The position numbers were made by a program, and so were the translations under genes. This document shows, piece after piece, positions 26,057 through 36,200 of a DNA stretch of 64,000 nucleotides. Source of the stretch: a virus; IMG/VR virus record IMGVR_UViG_3300021962_000023, positions 124,001 to 188,000 of that record; one strand, written 5' to 3'. Position 1 is the first letter of the stretch. The number at the start of each line of letters is the position of its first letter. The notes under the pieces are model-generated. The model did no database searches. It was not told where the DNA came from and saw only the letters and a list, made by a program, of their open reading frames with translations.

Positions 26057-27463
26057 CTATGCTTTAACATTTATTAATTTGTGTTTATTATATATAGTAT
26101 CAATTGATAATAATTCGTATTTCATAGAATTTATACCATCCGATTTGTAATCAATACTTCCTTGCTGCATTTGTAAAACATATCGTCTTTCGTTTCTTGC
26201 AGTGGTTTCACCTTTTGCCCATTTATCTATTCCACCTTCATTTATCAACCCTTCCGTTTGATGAGGTAAACATCTAAATTTACCATTTCTTCTATGTGGT
26301 AATATCGTATGTGGTATTTCTATTTTTTCTTTTCTATATTCAACATTTGTAGATTCTCCAAAATCCAAATTCATAGTAAATAAATCTAAAACTAAATTAT
26401 CTTCTGGAAATTTGATGTGTAAATTTTTAATTTCTTTAGGAGTCAAACATCTATCCCACATTGCTATCGATGCAACTGCTCCTTTAAAAAAAGATTCAAC
26501 GGGAGATTTTGAATATCCAATATAAAACGGCTCCATACCATATCGTTTCAATGGTTCATTATATATTAAGGGAGATTGTGTACCCGTTCCCAATCTTGCA
26601 TCACTTTCTCTACCATTTAAATAGAAATGTATTTTTTTATTATCTGCATCAACAGCCATTGTAATCCAACTCCATTGATTCTCATATCTTTTAATCCATT
26701 GATACAAATGCCCTTTCATTCTATCCCAAAGTTGCATTGTATATGCTCTACTATTATTAAACGATAATCCCCAATCATAACCAGGTTTTCTGAAGATTGG
26801 ATATTCCATAAATTGTCTATTATTATCTCCAATTAGCCAAATAGGAACTTTTTCAATTTGCTGTTCAGCTTTTACTAATACTGAAATAGTATGTGAGTTT
26901 GAAATACAATTCTTTTGTTCTCTCGAAGGTCTAAATTCTATTTTCGAATCTACACCATTAAAATATGCTACAACTTGCTCTTCGTTATAATCTAATTTAG
27001 TTTTTTCAGCATATCCTTCCATCACACATCTCCAAAATAAATCATCATCTTCCATTCCCCAATCCCAATAATCATTAGAGTACCCATTAGTTCGTTCAAC
27101 TTGTTCCTTAGAAAACACAACCGCTCCTCCAAAGTATTCTTCATATTTTAATTGATAATCCGATTGTGAGATACGAACTGCAATGTGTTGGGGATTATCA
27201 TTAGGAAACGAATAATCACAACTCTCATCTTCAGGAACCATATCTATATCATGCCAAACGATGTAATCACATCCATCATCAAATGCATGTTTAGCTGCAA
27301 TGTTTTTCATTAAACCTCTATTGAATAATTTATCATCACATTGATGTGCTAAATAAATTGTATGTTCAATTCCCCTCTCTTCCAAAAACTTTGAAACATG
27401 AGGAACAAACTCATTCATATGAGCTTCTCTATTTCTATATGGTACACATACTCCTAATTTCAT
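26057..27463 (-). CDS. GT7-like galactosyltransferase fused to a LamG domain
   Basis: 468 residues in three parts. Residues 1-155 are a GT-A glycosyltransferase resembling the beta-1,4-galactosyltransferase family GT7: VPYRNR at 7-12, FNRG at 47-50, metal-binding DID at 72-74, and the acceptor-side NGYSNDYWDWGMEDDD ending at 141. Residues about 170-370 are a LamG/concanavalin A-like domain with a YLNGRE hairpin. The last 80 residues (IPHTILPHRR onward) recur in the next gene. Pairing of a transferase with a lectin-like domain suggests processive or surface-anchored action. It precedes the radical SAM gene by 2 bases. Confidence 0.85.
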   Translation of the reverse strand: MKLGVCVPYRNREAHMNEFVPHVSKFLEERGIEHTIYLAHQCDDKLFNRGLMKNIAAKHAFDDGCDYIVWHDIDMVPEDESCDYSFPNDNPQHIAVRISQSDYQLKYEEYFGGAVVFSKEQVERTNGYSNDYWDWGMEDDDLFWRCVMEGYAEKTKLDYNEEQVVAYFNGVDSKIEFRPSREQKNCISNSHTISVLVKAEQQIEKVPIWLIGDNNRQFMEYPIFRKPGYDWGLSFNNSRAYTMQLWDRMKGHLYQWIKRYENQWSWITMAVDADNKKIHFYLNGRESDARLGTGTQSPLIYNEPLKRYGMEPFYIGYSKSPVESFFKGAVASIAMWDRCLTPKEIKNLHIKFPEDNLVLDLFTMNLDFGESTNVEYRKEKIEIPHTILPHRRNGKFRCLPHQTEGLINEGGIDKWAKGETTARNERRYVLQMQQGSIDYKSDGINSMKYELLSIDTIYNKHKLINVKA

Positions 27464-28875
27464 TATATACCTACATTTATTATTCTAATATTTTTATCAG
27501 ATTTTTTAACACCATGTTCTATGAATTCCAAAGTTGATAAACCATCATTTTTTAATAATTCATCATTATCAATTACTTCGTTTACAAATCGTAATTGATT
27601 CCATCGAGTACATTCATTTTTCCATTTATTTCCTAAAAAGCCATTTTCATCATGTTTTAATGATTTAAATTTACTCTTTCTTCTATGTGGAATTAAATAT
27701 TTAATTTCATCGGAATCCGATGTTTCTACCATTTCACAAGCAATTATATCTGCATAATTTTTATGACCTGATAAATCTTTTAATCTATACTCATAAATTT
27801 TAGATGCATCATAATACATTTGTAAAGAAGTAGATTTTGGTAGTAATTCATCCAATTCAGTTCCCATTTTATAGATGGTATCCTCATTTAAAACTTCATC
27901 AAAATAAGCAAACGATTTAAAATATCCTTTAAACCAATTTGGTATAAGTTCTCTGTTTGGATTCCCTACTCCAATATAAAACTCTTTAGCAATTTTATAA
28001 TCAACTAAAAATTTTCTAATACTATCAGTTTTACCAACACAAATACCATCTTGATAAACGCTTATAATCTTTTCATCTGAATCATAAGTCAATGTAATAT
28101 TTGTTAAGTAGTTTGGTTTAATTTCTGAATTTATAAAATGAGAATTTAGTTTATAATCAAATGCACAAAAGTTGTATCTATGAAATGATGTATATGAAAT
28201 AGCAAAATCATATCCAGGTATACTGAATATTGTAAATTCATCAGATTCTTTATTGTGGTCTAATTTTAATTCATCTGGACAAAATGTCAATGATAAAGTA
28301 AAATGATAATTAAAGTCTATTATATTTTTTACTTTTATATAAGAATCAATTCCATTTAATTTTAAAAGTTTACGATTTCCAATATTTTTAAAATATTTAG
28401 TATCAAGTGATACATTATACTTTTTACATCTTAATAATAAATCATCATCTTCATAACCCCATCCCCAATATTTATTAGAATACCCATCAATTGATTCAAA
28501 TACTTTTGTTGGAAACATTGTTACACCACCAAAGTAAGTATCAAATATTTCTCTCTTTTTTTCATCAATAGAGTATTGAAAATCGGTTGCTAAATGTAAT
28601 GGTATATCTGAATAAGAATAATCAACACTCAATGGAATCATATCTACATCGTGAAATACTACATAATCGCATTTTAGTTTTTTTGCATAAGTAAATCCAA
28701 TATTAAGAAGCATACCACGATTGAATAATTTAGCATCATCTTGTTCAACTATAATTAATTCGTAATCGATACGAGCACTACTGAAGTAATTAATCAATGA
28801 TTGCTTAAATGCTTCTAAATGTTCGTATCGATTTCTATATGGTACAATGATTCCTAATTTGTGATTAGTCTGCAT
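27463..28875 (-). CDS. GT7-like galactosyltransferase fused to a LamG domain (paralogue)
   Basis: 470 residues from the ATG at 28875; a GTG one codon earlier is possible. The plan is that of the gene at 26057: VPYRNR near 11-16, FNRGMLLN, DVD at 76-78, NGYSN-type GYSNKYWGWGYEDDD ending at 145, then a LamG-like region (about 175-375) and the same C-terminal LIPHRR tail. The two are tandem duplicates, with the more canonical GT7 motifs here. The start overlaps the small gene upstream by 11 bases. Confidence 0.85.
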   Translation of the reverse strand: MQTNHKLGIIVPYRNRYEHLEAFKQSLINYFSSARIDYELIIVEQDDAKLFNRGMLLNIGFTYAKKLKCDYVVFHDVDMIPLSVDYSYSDIPLHLATDFQYSIDEKKREIFDTYFGGVTMFPTKVFESIDGYSNKYWGWGYEDDDLLLRCKKYNVSLDTKYFKNIGNRKLLKLNGIDSYIKVKNIIDFNYHFTLSLTFCPDELKLDHNKESDEFTIFSIPGYDFAISYTSFHRYNFCAFDYKLNSHFINSEIKPNYLTNITLTYDSDEKIISVYQDGICVGKTDSIRKFLVDYKIAKEFYIGVGNPNRELIPNWFKGYFKSFAYFDEVLNEDTIYKMGTELDELLPKSTSLQMYYDASKIYEYRLKDLSGHKNYADIIACEMVETSDSDEIKYLIPHRRKSKFKSLKHDENGFLGNKWKNECTRWNQLRFVNEVIDNDELLKNDGLSTLEFIEHGVKKSDKNIRIINVGI

Positions 28876-29077
28876 CACCCTCTACTACCTTTTTGTGAAA
28901 TTCAGCTAAATACCATTGTATTCTTTCACCCCACTCATCTTTATCAATTTCTTCAAACCAAACAGTTAATGCATCTAAAGAGTTTGCAATCTTTTCTAAT
29001 GCTTTAACTTTTTTAGCTTCTAATAATAATAATTCAGATGCTTCTTGCGTTTCTTGTTGTTCTTTTTTTGTAGACAT
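28865..29077 (-). CDS. Small acidic hypothetical protein, first gene after a host-type promoter
   Basis: 70 residues, strongly charged and helical (two blocks, KKEQQETQEASELLLLEAKK and the WFEEIDKDEWGERIQWYL region). No family recognised. It is the first ORF after the TTTG-N20-TATCTTTA promoter at 29094-29125 and leads the part of the glycan cluster that runs leftward from 29 kb. The composition suggests a small protein-protein partner. Confidence 0.65.
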   Translation of the reverse strand: MSTKKEQQETQEASELLLLEAKKVKALEKIANSLDALTVWFEEIDKDEWGERIQWYLAEFHKKVVEGDAD

Positions 29078-29093
29078 AACTTTATTATTTTTA

Positions 29094-29125
29094 TAAAGAT
29101 AATATATTTTATTTAAAATTCCAAA
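29094..29125 (-). promoter_or_regulatory. Host-type promoter TTTG-N20-TATCTTTA
   Basis: TTTG at 29122-29125 and TATCTTTA at 29094-29101 on the minus strand are separated by exactly 20 bases. The -7 element is followed by an ATG at 29077, giving a leader of about 11 bases. The 48-base gap contains little else, which strengthens the call. Confidence 0.65.
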
Positions 29126-29968
29126 TTATATTGTAACTATTTTTTGAATTAATTCTGACCATTTTGAGTATTCTCCTTGCTGAATATATTCCATACCAAA
29201 TTCCGAATTAGCAATATCAATTTCAAAATTATTTCTTCTAATTGCTTGGTACATTTTTAAATATTCTGATGAATATGCATAATCTTTTCTAATATCGGCT
29301 ACTGCTTTAATTCTTTCTACACAAGTACTATCCCATTTAAAATGATGAACCTGTGCATTATATTTATCAATAGGTGCTATTAGTTTATTTTCAGTTTGTG
29401 GGCCCCATAAAGTTTCTCCATTTACTTTTGCATAATGTTGGCCTGAAGTTATCTCAACATATCCTTTCATTACACATACTTTATTTGGACACGCACCACT
29501 TAATGGGTATCTAAAGAATCCTGCAAGTGGAAATTGGTCAAATATATTTTTATAAGGTAATATTTCAGGAAAACTTCCAAATGTACCAATTCTATCTATA
29601 AACCCACCTCTAACAATATCCCATCCATTTTCTTCACAATCTTCAATCATAAATGGTAATGGCATTGAATATACATGCAATTCATCATCATCCGAAACTA
29701 CCCACCAATCATCGGGATGTAATACCTTAGTTTCATTATATAATTGGGTTACATATTCCCAATTAAACTTTTCTTTCTTTTCAACTCTAACTACTTTTGC
29801 TGTTGGGAAATTTTTAAGTATTTCACCTACTTCATCTAAAATAGACATACCTTCCCATTCATATACTACAACATAAATTTCATCAACTATATGCTTGTAG
29901 TGATTCAACATATGCCAGAGAGTGTTTGTTCTACTTCCTGTCACTGTTACTAATCTTACTTTTTTCAT
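29126..29968 (-). CDS. GT2/GT92-like glycosyltransferase
   Basis: 280 residues. The N-terminus has the strand RLVTVTGSRTNTL, then the nucleotide-sugar region YNET and the metal-binding DDDE at 93-96 (a DxD motif), and further on a GGFIDR strand and a ground-state GxH-like VNGETLWGP segment. This is the order of GT-A inverting transferases with a single domain. It is followed after 48 bases by the small gene with its own promoter. Donor sugar unknown. Confidence 0.75.
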   Translation of the reverse strand: MKKVRLVTVTGSRTNTLWHMLNHYKHIVDEIYVVVYEWEGMSILDEVGEILKNFPTAKVVRVEKKEKFNWEYVTQLYNETKVLHPDDWWVVSDDDELHVYSMPLPFMIEDCEENGWDIVRGGFIDRIGTFGSFPEILPYKNIFDQFPLAGFFRYPLSGACPNKVCVMKGYVEITSGQHYAKVNGETLWGPQTENKLIAPIDKYNAQVHHFKWDSTCVERIKAVADIRKDYAYSSEYLKMYQAIRRNNFEIDIANSEFGMEYIQQGEYSKWSELIQKIVTI

Positions 29969-29980
29969 TTAATTTTTATT

Positions 29981-30745
29981 TTAACTTTTTCTTGTTAGTA
30001 GTGTCAGTCCTGTCGAGGTTGGTCTTTTTGTTCCAAATATACGAAAATTTTTTAAATTTACCAAATTCCAATCGGTATTGTTTTCTAATTCTTTTACAAA
30101 TTTTGCAGGCCCATCAAATGTGGCAAAATCTTTTTTTGCATCTTCAGTAACAATAAATGTATCGTGATATAATTGGTCAGTATCATGAATAGTTATGATT
30201 CCATTTTCGGATATTATAGTTGAATATAAATCAAAATCTTTTTTAACTCCTTCATACGAATGGTCGCCATCTATATGTAGATAATCAATTTTAATATCCT
30301 GTCTAACAAAGTAATCGTAAAATGCTCTCTCCGAAGTTTCTAATATAATTTGAGGGCTGAAATGTTTTCTAAGGAATGAATCTTCTTCAGTCCAATCGGT
30401 AAATCCACCCACCCCATTTGAGGCATCTACTATAATAGTTGTACCAACATCGCCCCACTCATTTGATGAATTTCCTTCAAATATATTTTGAGAATGTAAA
30501 TCAACTCTGGCTTGAGTCATTAATCGTGGAATAAATCCACCACCACTTCCAATACACACACATACCTTTGCTCTTATAAATTGTATGAATGAATATACCA
30601 ATAACCCATCTCCCAAATGTAAATCAGTTGCACCATGCGTCCAACGATAGTTTATAGGAGTATGTATTTGATTACCCTCTTCATCAAATTGATGATTATT
30701 AGTAAGGTAATCTTTAACTATATTTAAATTTATAAGACTTTGCAT
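29981..30745 (-). CDS. Class I methyltransferase, Methyltransf_24 type
   Basis: 254 residues from the ATG at 30745; an upstream TTG adds five residues and is less likely. The SAM loop is GSGGGF at 66-71, and the typical acidic motif IDGDHSYEG is at 158-166, followed by IITIHDTD. This pattern is that of the methyltransferase family found in rhamnosyl and other O-methyltransferases of polysaccharide loci. It overlaps the upstream glycosyltransferase by 16 bases. O-methylation of the glycan is likely. Confidence 0.85.
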   Translation of the reverse strand: MQSLINLNIVKDYLTNNHQFDEEGNQIHTPINYRWTHGATDLHLGDGLLVYSFIQFIRAKVCVCIGSGGGFIPRLMTQARVDLHSQNIFEGNSSNEWGDVGTTIIVDASNGVGGFTDWTEEDSFLRKHFSPQIILETSERAFYDYFVRQDIKIDYLHIDGDHSYEGVKKDFDLYSTIISENGIITIHDTDQLYHDTFIVTEDAKKDFATFDGPAKFVKELENNTDWNLVNLKNFRIFGTKRPTSTGLTLLTRKS

Positions 30746-31704
30746 ATTTCCGTAACCCAATTTTGTTTATTTGTAAATTTTTCTAATCCTTTCTTTAACC
30801 TATCGAATTGTTTTTTATTTTTTTCAAAACCATCTTCCAATATTCTTAAATACTGATAATGGAATTGTTTTTTATTGATTGCTCTATATCGATACTTTAT
30901 ATCCCTCATCCAGTCCGAATGTATAATTGGTAATTTACCATTATCAATCGCATCAAATATTGCATACCCAAATGGTTCTTTAGTATAACAACCATGAAAT
31001 ATCTTAAATTGTTTTTCAAAAAATTTGTTGTGAAAACGATAATCAAATTCTATGAAAGTATGTACATCTGCGTTTATCTTACTACCCTCTAACATTCGTT
31101 TGTAATCGTATTTGTTTGAGAATATGAAAGCAGGAATTGCATCCAAATAATGTGCATTCTTTCGTGTTTCACACCTTGCCGCATATCCAATTTTATTACT
31201 TGCTACATCTTCGAATGGTTTATTATTTTTCCATTCGTAATAATTTGGTATTGTAATTGTATTTGGAAAATATGTGTGTATCGTATCTTTTTCATAACCT
31301 ATCCATACAATATTTTTGGAATTATCTAAAATATCTTTTTGCCAATGCCAATCCAATCGTGTCATTAGATTTTCGTATTCATCGTTTAACCCTAACATAT
31401 CAGGAATAAATGCATGAACAAATGTTGTGTGAGTTTTGTGAAGATACTTTTTGATTATAGGATTTGGTTTGTAAGAATGATGTAGAAAAACTATCTTATC
31501 ACACTCATCTAATATCTTATCTATTTCTTCATCGTTTTGAAAAGTGTAAATTGCCCCTTTTTCTGGTAACAAAGGTCTGCCATCAACTACAATTTTGTAA
31601 TCTTCCGTAACTAATGGTAAAACATTCTCCATAAAGTTATTACACCATATATCAGAACCTCCTATTATATTTTTTCCGTAACCTGTTGTTATGAATACTA
31701 TCAT
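30730..31704 (-). CDS. GT-B glycosyltransferase, GT4-like
   Basis: 324 residues. The N-terminal strand IVFITTGYGKNIIGGSDIW contains a glycine-rich loop. The C-terminal half has a GYAARCETRKN turn near 190 and the donor-binding EPFGYAIFDAIDNG near 238-251, where a second glutamate typical of GT4 EX7E is replaced by aspartate. That pattern suits a retaining GT4 transferase. It is the first gene of the cluster after the tail fibres, with an 11-base gap and no terminator, so read-through from the fibre genes is expected. Confidence 0.75.
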   Translation of the reverse strand: MIVFITTGYGKNIIGGSDIWCNNFMENVLPLVTEDYKIVVDGRPLLPEKGAIYTFQNDEEIDKILDECDKIVFLHHSYKPNPIIKKYLHKTHTTFVHAFIPDMLGLNDEYENLMTRLDWHWQKDILDNSKNIVWIGYEKDTIHTYFPNTITIPNYYEWKNNKPFEDVASNKIGYAARCETRKNAHYLDAIPAFIFSNKYDYKRMLEGSKINADVHTFIEFDYRFHNKFFEKQFKIFHGCYTKEPFGYAIFDAIDNGKLPIIHSDWMRDIKYRYRAINKKQFHYQYLRILEDGFEKNKKQFDRLKKGLEKFTNKQNWVTEICKVL

Positions 31705-31715
31705 ATTTTATTTAT

Positions 31716-33257
31716 TTATACAATTCCACCTCCGCTTCCATCGCATTTAATAGCAGTACCTAATGTTCCATTCCAATACCTAATCCAAGCACCATCCGAA
31801 TAATATCCTTCCGGCGGCGAACCTGTTCCATTTGAGTATAAATAGAATTCTGTTGCGAATTTCCAACTATTATCGTATTGTCCGATATAATATGTACTAG
31901 TTATATTACTACAAGCCGTTTGTGCATCATAATCAAATCCTAAATAAACTTCGGGATAATAAATCCATCCACAATATGTAGAATTTGTTTCAACATTTAC
32001 CCAAGTATAGCCACCACTTCCGTCGTGATATTTTTGTTGCTTTGTATAGCCAGAACATTGATATTCGGTAGGACTAACAGGCCCATATGATGGAACTTGT
32101 ATTGGACAATTTGCTCTTGAACCAAATGGCTGTGCAATCGTTGTAGCTCCATATCCTTTGCCTATCGGAACATATCTACCATTGTAACTAAGATAACCAA
32201 TTGTAACAGTGGTTGGATATGATGAAAAATAGCTAGAAATAAATGTACTTGCATTTTCAAATGTAGCACCCGTTGGCATTTCGACTGTTATATTTGTATA
32301 CGATGAATCACATCCACCATTGGTTCCAGATGGAACACCTGCTGATGCTTCTCTAAATCGTACTCCCAAATAATTTGGTGGAGCTGGTAAATTAAATGTT
32401 ATTTCATTAAAACTTACAACATTACCAACACTATCAGCGATAAATGCTATATATGAGCCATTTGCTAAATTTAAAGCATAATCCCCAATTGCTCTATGAG
32501 TTGCATCCGTATTTAAATACCAATAATATCCCGTTCCGCTACCACCGCTCGCCGATGTAACTCTAATATAAGCTTCCCCTGCATATGTTCCGCCGGATGT
32601 TATAGTACCTGTCAATGATGGATAATTACAATTGATGACATATCCAAATTTATCTCTAGTATTATTAGCACTATCTCGTATTTGTATCATCCAGTTACCA
32701 TTTGGTAATATACCGCCGGTTGTACCAGTACCATATATCCAATTTGAATAGGATGAATCGGGGTCTGTTTCTATTTTGTATCTCCAAGTATAAGGTGCGC
32801 CGCTTCCTGCACTAAATGAACTAACATTTATATATCCTTTATTTGGTGCATTTGATTGACAACCATAACTTGTTACTGCATTTAAATTCAATGTACAACT
32901 TCCATTAGAATTTACATATGCTTGTCCTTCGGTATTAAAATTACTATCACCACTTGCTAAAGCATTTGCATTTGCTTGTGAAATGTATGATGTATATGTT
33001 TTTGTAAATGTAACACTACCGGCATCGTATCCACTAGCACAATTGTTTCTTGTAAAAGTTCCACTTCTAGTTGCGTTATAATATACCGATGATTTACCAT
33101 AAAATTCAGACATTTGTAAATCATTACTACCATCGGTTGTGTACGAAACCGAATAGGCAGTTCCAGCTGAAGCTAAATCTATTTGTGTACCCGATGCGAT
33201 TCCTCTATCGGTATTAAATAAATTCATTGTAAGTTCTCCACTAGCAGGTATAGCCAT
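31716..33257 (-). CDS. Tail-fibre/adhesin protein with DUF5977-like module
   Basis: 513 residues, rich in G, S, T, Y and N. The N-terminal LQMSEFYGK segment is like that of phage fibre hinge proteins. Residues about 58-130 form a module with the pattern FTRNNCASGYDAGSVTFT and ISQANANALA and TEGQAYVNSNGSC, which is the DUF5977 repeat found in Bacteroidota surface and phage proteins. The C-terminal 150 residues are rich in Y, W and C (CSGYTKQQKYHDGSGGYTW region). Two or more beta-sandwich domains are likely. It is one base from the S74 fibre gene. A receptor-binding role is inferred from position and composition. Confidence 0.7.
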   Translation of the reverse strand: MAIPASGELTMNLFNTDRGIASGTQIDLASAGTAYSVSYTTDGSNDLQMSEFYGKSSVYYNATRSGTFTRNNCASGYDAGSVTFTKTYTSYISQANANALASGDSNFNTEGQAYVNSNGSCTLNLNAVTSYGCQSNAPNKGYINVSSFSAGSGAPYTWRYKIETDPDSSYSNWIYGTGTTGGILPNGNWMIQIRDSANNTRDKFGYVINCNYPSLTGTITSGGTYAGEAYIRVTSASGGSGTGYYWYLNTDATHRAIGDYALNLANGSYIAFIADSVGNVVSFNEITFNLPAPPNYLGVRFREASAGVPSGTNGGCDSSYTNITVEMPTGATFENASTFISSYFSSYPTTVTIGYLSYNGRYVPIGKGYGATTIAQPFGSRANCPIQVPSYGPVSPTEYQCSGYTKQQKYHDGSGGYTWVNVETNSTYCGWIYYPEVYLGFDYDAQTACSNITSTYYIGQYDNSWKFATEFYLYSNGTGSPPEGYYSDGAWIRYWNGTLGTAIKCDGSGGGIV

Positions 33258-36200
33258 TATTTGTTATTTTTTAATTCGGTAATTTCTTTTTTCAATTCTT
33301 TTATGGATTCTATCAACAAAGGAATTATTTTTTCGTATCTAACCGCCAAATATCCATCTTCTCTTTTCATAACAACTTCAGGTAAAACTTCTTCTATTTG
33401 TTGAGCGATGACTCCGATATCGTGCTTTTTGATTAAACTTTGTGCATCTTTATCATCACCAACTTCCTTTTCCATATACTCTTCTGTCCAATCAAATTCA
33501 ACTCCATCAATTTTATCAATTTTATCTAATGCGTTTTCTATTGGAATAATGTTTTCTTTCAATCTTTTATCCGATGAAGCGTATGCCGTAATATTTCCCG
33601 TTGCGGATAATGAACCACCGATTTTAACATATGCTCCAGTAAATGAACTTCTATCAATTCTTAAATAAGTATCTTGTGCATTTACTACTTGAAACCCTTT
33701 ATCTGTAATTTCAGTTGCTTCAACCGATGATGCTATCGAAACATTTGAAACGGAACTACTTTTTGCATAAAATTGAGTAGTAGCAGTTGTATTACTATAT
33801 TGTGTTCTCCTCCAAACTAATCTAGCATAATATGTACCAGATGTGGCTGCAGAAAATGCTATACTATTAGTGGATGCTGAAATAGAAACAGTTCCTGTGC
33901 TACTTATACCATTACTACCCACTGTACCTGTACCAACTATGTTATTGAAATTAATATCAGATGCAATTTCCCAACCTACACCGACCCACAAATATCCACT
34001 CCAACCACCAGGAGTAGTAGCTATACCACCAACTGCGGCCATTGATATTGTTCCACTATATGTACCGGCTGCAGATACACTAAATGAGAATCCACTACCA
34101 TATAATGATTGAGAACCTATGGTTGATACCGCATCCGACCAAGACATAACATTATTACTACCAAATGAAATAGTTAAACTATTTCCAGCTCCTAAATCTG
34201 TCAAATCACCTGCTCTGATTGTTAATTTTGGGTTTCCAGATGTATTATTAACTGCTATTAATGGAGATGGTGAGAAAGTTAATCTACTATAACCACTACC
34301 ATCAGGTGGAGATGATAATTTATCAGGATTGATAGTCCATCCACCAATTTGACCGGTCGTAAATACTGCATTTTTACCAGAAAATTCTAATGCGGATATG
34401 TGGGATGCATCTAATGTATTTGCTACAACTTTTCCCGTTGTAATAGAATTATCATCTATATAAGTTGCATTTACGGAATTTCTAGTAGCTAAAGAACCTA
34501 ATCCCGATACCGATGCGTTTGGTACTGTAACACCTGCTTGCAATGTTAAAGATGTAGCGGTGATACCACCTTGAATAGCTAAATTTGTACCATCAAATGT
34601 CAATTTACTACCCAATGAAAATATATCAGTAGAGCCCGATTTAAAATAAAATGGAGTATTTGAATTATTATATGTACCCGTACCTACATAAATTGCCTTA
34701 TTAGTACCATCTAATGTTATACCATTAGTACCTACTTTTAAAACATTTGAAATATATCCATTTGCACCTGCTATAACGGGGGATATGATACTATCATTAC
34801 TAATCAATGTTCCACCCGAATATGTGCCATTTGCTATACTGTCTGCTACTGATTTTGCATTTGTAAATGCCGCCGAAGCCGATAGTGCCGCATTAGAACC
34901 TGCTAAAGAAGCGGCCGCTGAACCCGATGTGACCGCATTTGTTCCTATTGTGTTTGCATAGGTTTGCGTTGCCGCATTTCCACCTGTTACATTTATTGTA
35001 CCATTTACTTCCAAAGAACTACCATTCCATTTCAATTGGTCTTTTAATGAAAATTGTCCGGCACTATCTAAATAAATTGCCGTATTTGAGTTATTGTATG
35101 TACCTGTTCCTATGTATATTTTACGAGTAGTGGTTCTTGCATCCAAATTAATTTGTGCTGCAGAGGTATCACCAACTGTAAATAATTCTTTTATATATCC
35201 AACTTGTCCACCAATTGCAGGAGAATAAATTGTAGTATCACCTATAAATGAACCACTATATTGTCCATCTGCTAATTCTTGTACTTTTGATAAAGAAGAT
35301 GATAAAATTATTGAATTTGAAGAACTTACTGATGAACTCAATGATGTAATGGATGAACTTACCGATGAACTCAATGATGTAATACTACCACTTGCAGATG
35401 AACTATAAACAGTCATCGTTCCACTAATAGAAGATGATACTGCGTATAATTGTGATAACGAAGAAGATGCCGATGAACTAATTAATGTTATCGTTCCACC
35501 TAAATTATTATTACCACCTGTAAATAATGCTGATTGGGTAACTGCAACTGGCACATAGTTATTATTTACATCGTAAAATTCAAAATTAAATTCATAAGTT
35601 TCATTACCAATCACAGTTGGCATTGATGTTACAAATTCAATTTCAGATGGTGAAAATGCAGTATCTTGTGTTAATTTTAAACTAACATTTCCTAAATGCC
35701 ATTCACTTTGTGATTGTGAAAAATATAAACTTGCAGTTGGTTCTGCATTTGGTAATGTAAATTGAATAGTTTGGTCTTTTAAATTCTTTGTAGGAGTTAT
35801 TCCATATAAAGTACCAACCAAATACTCACCATTATTTGAACCACTAATATAAATACCCAAATTACTTGCAGTTGATGATGAATAAAATGCATCAATCCCT
35901 AATTCATACACACTTATATCTGATAAATTTAATGATGAACTATATTTAAAATATCCACCACCATTTAATTTAACACCATTATCAATTCGACTTGAAGTCA
36001 ATTGAGTAGTTACCCCATCTGCAATCCATAATTTTTCTAAAGTTTCGGATGTAAATAATCCAGCATTTCCAACTACACTACCACTTAATTCATAAGTTGT
36101 AAGTAATTCTTTCGATTCAACCAAAATATCTTGTATTAAATCGGAATCGGAAATATCACCCAAAGAAGTTCTAAATACCTTTATCCTTTTAACATCACCT

